Below, piece by piece: positions 1 to 8,141 of a stretch of 16,081 nt of DNA (position 1 is the stretch's first letter; every line of letters starts with the position of its first letter). The notes beneath the pieces are model-generated. The model was not told the DNA's origin and ran no database searches. It saw nothing but the letters and a program-made list of their open reading frames with translations. The stretch is taken from assembly GCA_030825745.1 (NCBI GenBank), contig JAPJPH010000008.1, positions 1 through 16,081 on the forward strand, written 5' to 3'. The translations under genes and the position numbers were made by a program. Source of the DNA: Anaerococcus sp. GTDB taxonomy: Bacteria; Bacillota; Clostridia; Tissierellales; Peptoniphilaceae.

Positions 1-86
1 CTAATCATCCACCAAATAAATGGTATTAAGGCAAACAAAATAATTTGAATTACGCTACTTACTAACTTGTTTATAAATAAGTCCAT
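1..86 (-). CDS. N-terminal fragment of a membrane protein, probably CPBP-family intramembrane metalloprotease (runs off left edge)
   Basis: Reading leftward from the ATG at 86-84 gives 28 open codons to the window edge, with no stop. An AGGAGG site at 95-100 lies 8 bases upstream, and a good promoter lies at 143-171, so this is a real gene start. The fragment begins MDLFINKLVSSVIQ and continues as one hydrophobic helix ending in IPFIWWMI. A short amphipathic start, a first membrane helix and then a P-F-I-W-W turn resembles the N-terminus of many Firmicute CPBP (CAAX protease/Abi-like) proteins. The catalytic motifs (EExxxR and two His motifs) would lie outside the window, so the family is inferred from the opening residues only. 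It could be another multi-pass membrane protein. Confidence 0.45.
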   Translation of the reverse strand, partial: MDLFINKLVSSVIQIILFALIPFIWWMI

Positions 87-142
87 TAATATTACCTCCT
101 AGTTAATCCCTTATTTTTGTTGTTATTGTAAAATTAATCTTG

Positions 143-171
143 ATTATATTATAGCAAATGTTTTGTTACAA
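143..171 (-). promoter_or_regulatory. Sigma-A-type promoter of the left-edge membrane protein gene
   Basis: Read on the minus strand, TTGTAA (171-166) and TATAAT (148-143) are separated by exactly 17 bases. The predicted start lies about 50 bases upstream of the ATG at 86, and the spacing to the AGGAGG site fits. The -35 hexamer lies inside the inverted-repeat cluster at 166-187, so the promoter is probably controlled there. Confidence 0.6.
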
Positions 172-187
172 TTATGTAAAATTACAT
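166..187. promoter_or_regulatory. Overlapping inverted repeats on the -35 element (candidate operator)
   Basis: Two perfect inverted repeats share one arm. TTACA-ATTA-TGTAA covers 166-179 and ATGTAA-AA-TTACAT covers 174-187. The left arm coincides with the -35 hexamer of the leftward promoter. Three alternating TTACA/TGTAA arms suggest cooperative binding of a dimeric regulator. No regulator family can be named from the motif alone. Confidence 0.4.
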
Positions 188-322
188 CAAAAATAAAGGT
201 TTAATTAGCTTTGGTTTTATTTTTTAAATTACTAAAAATCAGAGCATGTAATAAAATAATTCTATCTTTTATTTCTTTTGCACATTTCTTTGCATTATAT
301 CTAGCAGATAGACTATATATAA

Positions 323-355
323 AAAAGATGCCCCCTTTAAAGGTAAGCATCTTTT
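323..355 (-). terminator. Rho-independent terminator of the 2-oxoacid decarboxylase gene
   Basis: GATGC (327-331) pairs with GCATC (347-351). Flanking AAAA (323-326) and TTTT (352-355) extend the stem, and CCTTTAAAGG in the loop can form an inner helix. On the minus strand the stem is followed by a run of T. It starts about 18 bases after the stop codon at 373. Confidence 0.8.
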
Positions 356-372
356 AAATATTAAACAATTAT

Positions 373-2076
373 TTATTTATCTTCATTTTTAAAATCAGGT
401 TCAGGGTTTTCTGGTCCTCTTTCTCCAAAGTTAAACTCTTCCTTATTTTTACCATATTCTATCATAACCTCAGGTGAGTCTTCTTGGTGCATATAAACTG
501 TAATTATAATACCCTCATTTACTTCATCTAGTGATTTTAGAACCTCTTCAAGTTCTCCTTGAGTTCTTACCTTGGCAGTTTTCATCTTTGAGTTATCACT
601 AAAGGCTTTTGGTAGGAGTGAGTAATCCCATTTTGGTATATCGTTGTAGGATCTTTTCATACCCATTATATATCTTTCTATGGTATATCCATCATTATCT
701 AAAAGGAATATTACTGGGTTTTGTTTGTTATAAATCATTCTTGATAGGGCTTGGGCACTAACTTGGAATGATCCATCCCCTATAAATAGGATATGACGTT
801 TTTGAGGAGATTTTAGCATAGCTCCCATTTGCATAGGTAGCATGGCCCCTATAGATCCCCAAATTTGGCTTCTAACTAGCTTTACACCTTGGGGAATTTT
901 TATTTCAGTAAGACCATGGCTGGCTGTACCAGTTTCTCCATATAATACATCATTTTCTTTGAAATACCTAGCTACTTGAGCATAAAAGTCCTCTTGAACT
1001 ATTAGCTTATCTTCTTTATATTCAAAGTCTTTTTCTTTAGTGTTGTTAACATTTTTTATATCTTTGGCTTGGCTACTTTTTTCTAGTAAAAGCTCTAGTA
1101 GCTCATCTAAATAAACTCCCTCAAAGATTTCCTTAGCCACACTTACATAATCTGAATAAATAATTATTGAATCTTCTGGTAGTTTTGCAGTAAATTCACC
1201 GTTGTTAGCCTGCATAAATACTGGCTCAACAGTAATTAGGCAATCTGAATTTTCTATTTTAATATCAACGCCCTCATCAGATTCATCACCTTGATATATG
1301 CCCATATATTGAGGATGGGATTCATCTATATAGGCCTTGGCTGTTGCAAGGGCTGCAAATGGCATACCAGTTTTTTCAATGAATTTAACTACACTATCAG
1401 TTGCTTCATACCTAGATATGGCTTCATCTACTAAAAATGCTGGGTTTTTAGCTTGATTTAATCTATTTAAAATTTCTTGACATGCCTTATCTAGTCTCTC
1501 ATCATCTGATTTATGTTTATTTTCTTTTAGTGGTTTTAAATCATCATCAACATCTATTTCTAGATAGGCTATATTTGATGGTAGTTCTAAATTTACTGAT
1601 TTCTTATATGTTATGGCAATTTTTAATAACCTGTCTATCTCTCTTTGAGCATTCTCATGAGTTAATAAAACAGAATCTTCTACAAACTCTCCCATAGCCC
1701 TGCGCACATTTTCATAATCTCCATCTGCTAGGGTGTGGTGGGTCATCATCCTTTGACGCATGGCAAATAGTGGAGGAGTTCCTGATATTATAACTATAGG
1801 TCTATGTTCAGCCACAGATCCAGCTATACAACCTAGGGCATTTAAATCTCCCACACTATAGGTTGTTAGTAGGGCAGATATACCATTTTCATTTGCATAA
1901 CCATCTGCAGCAAAGGCTGCATTTAGCTCGTTACTCATACCTACAAAGTCAATATCAGAATCTTGTGAAATTTGTTCTATAAACTCTAGGTTAAAGTCAC
2001 CCGGTTCTCCTATTATATGATTTATCTCAAGTTCTTTTAGACGTTTTAGTAAATAATCACCAATTGTTATTTTCAT
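373..2076 (-). CDS. Thiamine-diphosphate-dependent 2-oxoacid decarboxylase (indolepyruvate/branched-chain keto acid decarboxylase family)
   Basis: This cytosolic enzyme of 567 residues has the layout of the pyruvate/indolepyruvate/KivD decarboxylases, which convert aromatic or branched 2-oxoacids to aldehydes. The N-terminal TPP pyrimidine domain carries PGD (D27), the catalytic Glu in NELNA (E50) and the His pair H113-H114 in HHTLADGDY. The C-terminal TPP/Mg domain carries GDGS (433-436) and DNDGYTIE (460-467), with E467 as the second active-site Glu. The stretch after it (MGMKRSYNDIPKW) is closest in style to IpdC and KivD, not to yeast-type pyruvate decarboxylase. The residue before PGD is Glu (E24), where the family normally has Val or Leu. 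An acidic tail ends the protein. The ATG is preceded by AAAGGAA. Promoter and terminator flank it, so it looks monocistronic. Substrate preference cannot be settled by eye. Confidence 0.9.
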   Translation of the reverse strand: MKITIGDYLLKRLKELEINHIIGEPGDFNLEFIEQISQDSDIDFVGMSNELNAAFAADGYANENGISALLTTYSVGDLNALGCIAGSVAEHRPIVIISGTPPLFAMRQRMMTHHTLADGDYENVRRAMGEFVEDSVLLTHENAQREIDRLLKIAITYKKSVNLELPSNIAYLEIDVDDDLKPLKENKHKSDDERLDKACQEILNRLNQAKNPAFLVDEAISRYEATDSVVKFIEKTGMPFAALATAKAYIDESHPQYMGIYQGDESDEGVDIKIENSDCLITVEPVFMQANNGEFTAKLPEDSIIIYSDYVSVAKEIFEGVYLDELLELLLEKSSQAKDIKNVNNTKEKDFEYKEDKLIVQEDFYAQVARYFKENDVLYGETGTASHGLTEIKIPQGVKLVRSQIWGSIGAMLPMQMGAMLKSPQKRHILFIGDGSFQVSAQALSRMIYNKQNPVIFLLDNDGYTIERYIMGMKRSYNDIPKWDYSLLPKAFSDNSKMKTAKVRTQGELEEVLKSLDEVNEGIIITVYMHQEDSPEVMIEYGKNKEEFNFGERGPENPEPDFKNEDK

Positions 2077-2105
2077 TTATTAATTCCTTTCTTTTCCAAC
2101 ACATA

Positions 2106-2134
2106 TTTATATATACCCAAAAAGTATATTTCAA
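2106..2134 (-). promoter_or_regulatory. Promoter of the 2-oxoacid decarboxylase gene
   Basis: On the minus strand TTGAAA (2134-2129) and TATAAA (2111-2106) are 17 bases apart. The start codon at 2076 lies about 30 bases downstream of the -10 element, with a ribosome binding site between. No inverted repeat overlaps the elements. Confidence 0.6.
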
Positions 2135-2184
2135 AAAGAAAGTTTTAATTTTTTTAAAATAAGTTATGTTTATTATATAATTAA

Positions 2185-3084
2185 TTATATATCTAGGCCT
2201 AATACTTTCTGATATTTTTTAAAAGTCTCATGGACTTCTGCTTCAAAATTTAAGTCATTTCCATTTATATCAACAAAAGAAAGTTTATAGCAGTGCAAGA
2301 GCTGGTGATCAAGGTTAAATTTAGTTTTTACATTACCATAAACAGGATCTCCCAGTAAAGGGTGGTTTATATGAGTCATGTGAACTCTAATTTGATGTGT
2401 TCTACCTGTTATGATGTGGATCTTAACTAAGGAGTATCCATCTACTTCTTTTATGACCTCATACTCACTTATGGCAATCCTTCCAGTTTTTGTTACTGCC
2501 ATTTTCCTCCTATTATTGCTATCCCTGTCCATATAGGTCTCTATCCTACCAACTTTTTGGTCAAAATTTCCATGAACTATGGCTATATAGGTCTTTGAAA
2601 TGTTTCTTCTTTCAAATAAGCCCTTCATATACTTATATGATTCGTTATTTTTACTAATAACCATAAGACCTGTTGTATCCTTATCGAGTCTATGAACAAT
2701 ACCAGGCCTATCATCTCCACCTATATGAGATAGACCATCATAACCATATTTATAAAGCAAGCCATTTACCAAAGTCCCTGTTACAATAGATCCTGCAGGA
2801 TGAACTATCAAATTTGCATCTTTATCAATAACAGCTATATCTTTATCTTCATAAACTACTTTAATAGGAATATCTTCAGCAACTACCTCTACCTTTTCAA
2901 ATAGGCTATCATCTATATCTATGATATCGCCATCTTTTAGGGTATAGCTAGGCTTTTTATTTTCTTTATTTACTTTTATTTTTTTATCCTTGATAAATGT
3001 TTTTATCTTCTCTCGAGGTATCTCCTCATATTCATCTGAAATATACTTATCAAGTCTAATATTTTCATAAGCTTCTAAAATCAT
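2185..3084 (-). CDS. RluA/RluD-family large-subunit rRNA pseudouridine synthase
   Basis: This 299-residue enzyme isomerises uridine to pseudouridine in RNA, most likely 23S rRNA. Residues about 8-60 form an S4 RNA-binding domain (RLDKYISDEY, then a basic helix and DGDIIDI). The catalytic domain follows, with VVYEDKDIAVIDK near residue 75 and the signature HRLDKDTTG, in which D134 is the catalytic Asp. The GRTHQIRVH motif and the LLGDPVYG segment near the C-terminus also fit. The length is normal for RluD-type proteins, but Firmicutes carry several paralogues and the target uridine cannot be assigned. The gene lies 35 bases after the amidohydrolase stop codon and is probably co-transcribed with it. 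No Shine-Dalgarno sequence is visible before this ATG, which is unusual here. No clear terminator follows. Confidence 0.9.
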   Translation of the reverse strand: MILEAYENIRLDKYISDEYEEIPREKIKTFIKDKKIKVNKENKKPSYTLKDGDIIDIDDSLFEKVEVVAEDIPIKVVYEDKDIAVIDKDANLIVHPAGSIVTGTLVNGLLYKYGYDGLSHIGGDDRPGIVHRLDKDTTGLMVISKNNESYKYMKGLFERRNISKTYIAIVHGNFDQKVGRIETYMDRDSNNRRKMAVTKTGRIAISEYEVIKEVDGYSLVKIHIITGRTHQIRVHMTHINHPLLGDPVYGNVKTKFNLDHQLLHCYKLSFVDINGNDLNFEAEVHETFKKYQKVLGLDI

Positions 3085-3119
3085 ATATACACTATACTTT
3101 TTATATCATTATTTTCTTT

Positions 3120-4292
3120 TTAACTATCCCTGCCCAGATCTATTATAGCTTTTGCCAGAACTAAAGCAGCAGGTTTTATTGCCTTGTTAGAGCAGTAGAA
3201 ATTTTTACTATGGAGGGCTTCTTTTTTGTGGGTAGAATCTGCACTTCCAAACCAATAGAAAAATCCAGGTACTTTTTTCATATAAAAGGAGAAATCTTCA
3301 CTTGCCATACTCATTCCTTCATTTATGATATCTTCATCATTTAATATACTTTTTGCAGATTTTAAAACTTTTTCATACATAAAGTCTTCATTGTATACAC
3401 CAGGAATTTTTTCTGTATAAGTTATTTTATACTGGCACTGGTAGGCTGAGCTTATATTTTTGACTATATCTTCCATCCTTGTAACTGCCTTATCCAAGGC
3501 TTTATCAGATAGGGACCTAATTGTAGCAGATATCCTTGTTTTATCTACAACCAAATTATCTTCTGATCCCCCATTTATAGAATTTACTGAAAGGACTGTC
3601 GAGTCAAAGGGATTGGTATTTCTTGAAATAATAGTTTGTAAGGCCATAACTATATTAGATGCACAAACTATAGGGTCTATGTTTAAATGTGGCATAGACC
3701 CATGTTGGCCCAGTCCCATAATATCTATCTTAAAATTGACCTTAGCACTCATTAAAGATCCCTTTTTTATAACAACCTTACCATAATCTAGCTCCGGCCA
3801 GTTGTGTAGGCCTAAAACCTTATCTATTTTTACTTTTTCAAATAAACCCTTGTCTATATATTCCTTGGCTCCTGTAGTAATTTCTTCTGACTTTTGAAAG
3901 ATAAATATAACATCACCAGATAAATCCTCTATATTTTCTACAAGCAATTTAGAAACTGCCAAAAGTACTGCTGTATGATAGTCATGACCACATGCATGCA
4001 TAATGCTAGGCTCTAATGACCTATAGCTAATATCTGTTTCTTCCTTTTGTAGGAGAGCATCTATATCAGCTCTAATAGCTATACACTGACCCTTTTTACC
4101 TGTATTAATCCTAGCGATTAGCCCAGTTTCTATAGGAAAGTCTAGGATTTCTATCCCCTTGATTTTTGATAAATAATCTTTAATAATCCCAGTAGTCCTA
4201 TACTCATTTTCTGAAACTTCTGGGTGCATATGTATATCTTCTCTAATTTTTATTATCTGATCTAAAGATTCATCTTTTAAATCTAATGTCAT
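3120..4292 (-). CDS. M20-family metallo-amidohydrolase (M20D, hippurate/IAA-amino-acid hydrolase type)
   Basis: This 390-residue cytosolic dipeptidase or amidohydrolase would hydrolyse N-acyl amino acids or related amides using two metal ions. The M20D ligand pattern is complete: HACGHD gives C101 and H103, KSEE gives E136-E137 (general base and ligand), GLHNWP gives H163, and H361 lies in LHSKNF. The start HPEVSENEYRTT is also typical. The inserted dimerisation domain lies at roughly 180-290. The ATG is preceded by AAGGAG at 9-base spacing. It heads a likely two-gene transcript with the pseudouridine synthase and diverges from the exonuclease gene. An 18-base perfect inverted repeat covers its probable -10 region, suggesting regulated expression. 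The natural substrate is unknown; members annotated as aminoacylase, hippuricase or amidohydrolase share this pattern. Confidence 0.9.
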   Translation of the reverse strand: MTLDLKDESLDQIIKIREDIHMHPEVSENEYRTTGIIKDYLSKIKGIEILDFPIETGLIARINTGKKGQCIAIRADIDALLQKEETDISYRSLEPSIMHACGHDYHTAVLLAVSKLLVENIEDLSGDVIFIFQKSEEITTGAKEYIDKGLFEKVKIDKVLGLHNWPELDYGKVVIKKGSLMSAKVNFKIDIMGLGQHGSMPHLNIDPIVCASNIVMALQTIISRNTNPFDSTVLSVNSINGGSEDNLVVDKTRISATIRSLSDKALDKAVTRMEDIVKNISSAYQCQYKITYTEKIPGVYNEDFMYEKVLKSAKSILNDEDIINEGMSMASEDFSFYMKKVPGFFYWFGSADSTHKKEALHSKNFYCSNKAIKPAALVLAKAIIDLGRDS

Positions 4293-4314
4293 ATATATAG
4301 ATCTCCTTTACCTA

Positions 4315-4332
4315 ATAATCACCTATGATTAT
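4315..4332. promoter_or_regulatory. Perfect 18-base inverted repeat over the amidohydrolase -10 element (candidate operator)
   Basis: ATAATCA (4315-4321) and TGATTAT (4326-4332) form perfect 7-base arms around the spacer CCTA. The right arm overlaps a TATAAT hexamer (4333-4328 on the minus strand) that is the best -10 for the amidohydrolase gene, although no good -35 accompanies it. The site lies between the -10 and the ribosome binding site of that gene. Confidence 0.4.
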
Positions 4333-4367
4333 ACTCTCTACCTTGTAGATTAATCCATAGGATAGTT

Positions 4368-4395
4368 TTGAAATTATATTTAAGTATCTTATAAT
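4368..4395 (+). promoter_or_regulatory. Promoter of the exodeoxyribonuclease III gene
   Basis: TTGAAA (4368-4373) and TATAAT (4390-4395) are 16 bases apart on the plus strand. The -10 element ends about 31 bases before the chosen TTG start. It faces away from the amidohydrolase promoter. Confidence 0.6.
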
Positions 4396-4414
4396 AATAG
4401 TAAATAGTAAAAAA

Positions 4415-4419
4415 AGGAG
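4415..4419 (+). promoter_or_regulatory. Ribosome binding site that selects the TTG start of xth
   Basis: AGGAG at 4415-4419 lies only 1 base from the TTG at 4421 but 7 bases from the TTG at 4427. Normal spacing therefore favours 4427. Confidence 0.7.
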
Positions 4420-4426
4420 ATTGAAT

Positions 4427-5248
4427 TTGAGAATTATTTCATGGAACATTGACTCATTAAATGCTGCCCTAACTAGTGATTCTTCTAGAGCTAAGATGAG
4501 TCGTGATGTTATAGATACCATTATATCCTACGATGCAGATATAATAGCCCTCCAAGAAACCAAATTAAAGGCAGAGGGACCTAGTAAAAAGCATGAGGAG
4601 AAACTAAAGCAATACTTCCCTGACTACAACTATGTTTGGGTATCATCTAAGGAAGGGGCTAGAAAATCATACGCAGGATGTATGAGTCTATATAAAAAAG
4701 ACCTATCATTAAATGTAAATTTTCCCTTAATAGATGCACCAGATACTATGGATTTAGAAGGTAGGATCATTACTTTAGAATTAGATGACTTTTACTTTAC
4801 CCAAGTATATACACCAAATGCTGGTAATGGACTAAAAAGACTTGCCCTAAGAGAAGTTTGGGATGAAAAATATGCTAATTACCTAGAAAGCCTAGATAAG
4901 AAAAAACCTGTTATAGCAGCTGGAGATTTCAATGTGGCCCATAAGGAAATAGACCTAGCCCATCCAGAGAATAATCATATGTCACCAGGCTTTACTGATG
5001 AAGAAAGAAGAGGTTTTTCAAACTTATTAGATAGAGGATTTACTGATACCTTTAGACATATAAATGGAGATGTAGAAGGTAAGTATACTTGGTGGGCCCA
5101 AAGGGTAAAAACAAGCAAGATCAATAACTCAGGCTGGAGGATCGACTACTTTTTGGTAAGTGATAGGATCAAAGATGATATAAAAAAATCAGATATCATA
5201 GATTCAGGAGATAGGCAAGACCATACCCCTATACTTCTTGAGATATAA
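4427..5248 (+). CDS. xth: Exodeoxyribonuclease III (AP endonuclease, EEP superfamily)
   Basis: This 273-residue nuclease cuts at abasic sites and trims 3' ends in base excision repair. Catalytic residues of the ExoIII/APE1 fold are all visible: N7 in SWN, E44 in LQETKL, D167 and N169 in GDFNVAHKEID, WRIDYFLVSD in the C-terminal part, and D265-H266 in DHTPI. The length matches bacterial ExoIII enzymes. I chose the second of two in-frame TTG codons because the ribosome binding site is correctly spaced for it, and because the protein then opens MRIISWN, with the Asn at position 7 as in E. coli Xth. It is the only rightward gene in the left half of the window and has its own promoter and a strong terminator. 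Confidence 0.93.
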   Translation: MRIISWNIDSLNAALTSDSSRAKMSRDVIDTIISYDADIIALQETKLKAEGPSKKHEEKLKQYFPDYNYVWVSSKEGARKSYAGCMSLYKKDLSLNVNFPLIDAPDTMDLEGRIITLELDDFYFTQVYTPNAGNGLKRLALREVWDEKYANYLESLDKKKPVIAAGDFNVAHKEIDLAHPENNHMSPGFTDEERRGFSNLLDRGFTDTFRHINGDVEGKYTWWAQRVKTSKINNSGWRIDYFLVSDRIKDDIKKSDIIDSGDRQDHTPILLEI

Positions 5249-5264
5249 ATTATTTTAAGAATTT

Positions 5265-5306
5265 AAAAGAGCAAGGACATTTCTATCTCCTTGCTCTTTT
5301 GTTTTT
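5265..5306 (+). terminator. Rho-independent terminator of xth
   Basis: A 13-base perfect stem, AAAAGAGCAAGGA (5265-5277) with its complement at 5288-5300, encloses a 10-base loop and is followed by GTTTTTT. It starts 17 bases after the xth stop codon. The A-run on the left arm could also stop leftward transcripts. Confidence 0.9.
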
Positions 5307-5563
5307 TATATTATATCTTAGAAGATAATCAGTAGATTTTACACTTAGGTAAGATATTGGTATATCTAAGACAGTTTTCCCCCATAGTTTTATCTATATC
5401 AAGCTATATATTTTCCTATTTTAATACAGACTTATATATCCATCTGATATTTTCTCAGTTGCTCCTAAATAAACTTTTTTATCAAAATCTTATGGATAAG
5501 GGTTATTATATATATCAAATTTCAAAGTATTATCCCTTTTTTAGTCTTATTATAACAGATTAT
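5307..5563. other. Gene-free stretch between two convergent terminators
   Basis: About 255 bases separate the xth and mnmA terminators. I see no gene with a ribosome binding site on either strand. A leftward frame reads openly through roughly 5300-5380 but has no start signal. An imperfect hairpin centred on GATAT-TGGT-ATATC lies near 5354-5367. The stretch is very AT-rich and may be decayed sequence. Confidence 0.4.
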
Positions 5564-5587
5564 GAAAAAAGAGGGTCCTCACCCTCT
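5564..5587 (-). terminator. Rho-independent terminator of the cysteine desulfurase-mnmA operon
   Basis: AGAGGGT (5570-5576) pairs with ACCCTCT (5581-5587) around the loop CCTC. On the minus strand the stem is followed by a run of six T. It starts one base after the mnmA stop codon. Confidence 0.88.
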
Positions 5588-5588
5588 C

Positions 5589-6692
<1,104 letters not shown>

Positions 6693-7757
6693 TTATGAAA
6701 CCTCCCTTATAACATCAACAACCCTATCTATCTCATCAAAGGTATTTGTATATCCAAATGAGAACCTAATTGATCTTTCTGCTCTTTTTTTATCAAATAG
6801 ATTAGATATGACCCTAGATGGCTCCATGGTTCCTGCCCTACAAGCAGAACCGGCTGATGCACATATACCAGCTAGGTCCATATAGGTTAGTAAAAAGTCA
6901 GCCTTTAAATTTGGAAAATATAGGTTTAATATATGGTCCACACTTTTTTCAAAAGATCCATTTACCTCATATTCTACACCTGACTTATCTAATTTTTCTA
7001 GAAAATACTTTTTGATTGATCTAATTTTTTCTCTTTCTTCTATCATCTTCTCAAAAGATTCTGCCATGGAATATGCTCCCATTACAAAAGAGGTTCCAGC
7101 ACGTCTGTCCTTTTCTTGCTCTCCTCCTTTAATAAAAGGATCTATTTTTCCCCTACTATAGAGTATTCCAAAACCATTTAGACCCCCTATCTTGTGGCCT
7201 GATAGGGATATGAAATCACAATTTAATTTCTCAACATCTATATCAATATGACCATAAGCTTGGACACAGTCTACATGAAAATATGTATCCTTATCTTCTA
7301 GGTATTGACCTATTTCTATAATAGGTTCTATGGCACCCATTTCATTATTTACATACATTATAGAAACAAGCTTTATCGAATCATCTAATATCTCTTTTAG
7401 CTCATCTAGGCTAACTAAGCCATCCTCATCAGCCTTTAAATAAAGGGTATTTTTATCATCTATGGTATTTAAGATAGAATCATGCTCTATATTAGAAACT
7501 ATTTTTTTATCATCTTTAAAATAGTTTAAGACCTGGTTATTAGATTCGCTAGCCCCAGCTGTAAATATTATCTGATCTTTTTTTGCATTTATACTTTTTG
7601 CAATCTTTTTTCTTGATTCTTCTAACACTTTCCTAGATCTTCTACCACCAGCATGGCTAGAAGCAGGGTTTGCGTCAAAGTCTTCTTTATTTTTTAATAT
7701 ATATTCTAAAATTTCTTCTCTTTTTATGCTAGTTGCAGCATAGTCTAAATAAATCAT
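6693..7757 (-). CDS. Cysteine desulfurase (class V PLP aminotransferase fold, IscS/NifS/YrvO type)
   Basis: This 354-residue enzyme would take sulfur from L-cysteine to form an enzyme persulfide and alanine. It opens with MIYLDYAATS. SASE-type residues are followed by NNEMGA, the PLP-binding Lys is K189 in SGHKIGG, and the sulfur-carrying Cys is C306 in SAGSACRAG. A second Cys, C299, lies seven residues before it. It is shorter than E. coli IscS (about 400 residues) and lacks IscS's long C-terminal tail. With mnmA directly abutting downstream and no scaffold gene (iscU/nifU) beside it, it most resembles YrvO, dedicated to tRNA thiolation. The ATG has AGGTG 5 bases upstream. A palindrome lies at the likely transcription start. 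Confidence 0.93.
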   Translation of the reverse strand: MIYLDYAATSIKREEILEYILKNKEDFDANPASSHAGGRRSRKVLEESRKKIAKSINAKKDQIIFTAGASESNNQVLNYFKDDKKIVSNIEHDSILNTIDDKNTLYLKADEDGLVSLDELKEILDDSIKLVSIMYVNNEMGAIEPIIEIGQYLEDKDTYFHVDCVQAYGHIDIDVEKLNCDFISLSGHKIGGLNGFGILYSRGKIDPFIKGGEQEKDRRAGTSFVMGAYSMAESFEKMIEEREKIRSIKKYFLEKLDKSGVEYEVNGSFEKSVDHILNLYFPNLKADFLLTYMDLAGICASAGSACRAGTMEPSRVISNLFDKKRAERSIRFSFGYTNTFDEIDRVVDVIREVS

Positions 7758-7799
7758 TTAATCACCTATCGATTTAGTATACTTTAAATTCCTTAAAAT

Positions 7800-7813
7800 T
7801 AAACACTTGTTTA
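7800..7813. promoter_or_regulatory. Perfect 14-base inverted repeat near the transcription start of the cysteine desulfurase operon (candidate operator)
   Basis: TAAACA (7800-7805) and TGTTTA (7808-7813) are perfect complements separated by CT. The repeat lies just downstream of the best -10 hexamer of the operon, where a repressor would block initiation. The same repeat was not noticed elsewhere in the window. Confidence 0.35.
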
Positions 7814-7820
7814 CTAAATA

Positions 7821-7851
7821 ATTATACTCTTTTCAAATTAATTTAATACAA
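7821..7851 (-). promoter_or_regulatory. Probable promoter of the cysteine desulfurase-mnmA operon
   Basis: On the minus strand a perfect TATAAT (7826-7821) is preceded by TTGTAT (7851-7846), but the spacer is 19 bases. A weaker alternative -10, TATACT, lies nearer the gene at about 7777-7782. The assignment is tentative. Confidence 0.4.
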
Positions 7852-7854
7852 ATT

Positions 7855-7876
7855 AAAAAGGAGGTTAGACCTCCTT
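7855..7876 (-). terminator. Rho-independent terminator after the YdbC-like gene
   Basis: AAGGAGGT (7858-7865) pairs perfectly with ACCTCCTT (7869-7876) around a 3-base loop. On the minus strand the stem runs into TTTTT. It closes the leftward gene series that starts at 11834 and lies about 29 bases after the last stop codon. Confidence 0.85.
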
Positions 7877-7904
7877 AAATAATTTCATATTTACTCTTAA
7901 TTTA

Positions 7905-8126
7905 TTAGTTAAATTCTTCTAATAAGATATTTTTTAAAACTTCTGCTTCTTCCTTATTTAGAGTAATACCCTTGCTCATCCTAGTATGCTCTTCATTCCA
8001 ATCACGAATATCATATTTAGGATCTCTCTCATTCCAGCTTACTAGGTTTAACTCCTTTGTCCATCCCTTGGCATTTGTTGATAAAACTCCAAGATTTTCT
8101 ACTATATCATATTTTATTTCAGCCAT
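7905..8126 (-). CDS. YdbC/PC4-family single-stranded nucleic-acid-binding protein
   Basis: This 73-residue protein is the full length of the YdbC family, bacterial relatives of the eukaryotic coactivator PC4 that bind single-stranded DNA as dimers. Recognisable segments are the N-terminal strand EIKYDIVENLGVLS, the AKGWTKELNLVSWN stretch, PKYDIRDW and a C-terminal helix beginning ITLNKEEAEVLK. The precise cellular role of the family in Firmicutes is not established; transcription or DNA-repair roles are suggested. The ATG is preceded by AGGAG at 6-base spacing. It starts 15 bases after the lysozyme gene stop codon and is followed by a terminator, so it is very likely the last gene of that transcript. 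Confidence 0.88.
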   Translation of the reverse strand: MAEIKYDIVENLGVLSTNAKGWTKELNLVSWNERDPKYDIRDWNEEHTRMSKGITLNKEEAEVLKNILLEEFN

Positions 8127-8141
8127 TTTAATCTCCTTCTC

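Noticed and set aside
201..350. A 49-codon leftward open frame whose ATG lies inside the decarboxylase terminator.
   Set aside because: It has no ribosome binding site or promoter, and its start overlaps a terminator hairpin. An open frame of this length is expected by chance in such DNA.
4421..4423. The first TTG as the start of xth.
   Set aside because: It is one base from the ribosome binding site. The TTG at 4427 has normal spacing and gives the family-typical N-terminus.
5300..5380. A leftward open frame reading LDIPISYLSVKSTDY, possibly a gene remnant.
   Set aside because: It has no start signal and enters the xth terminator. I could not match it to any family, so it is noted only in the gene-free entry.
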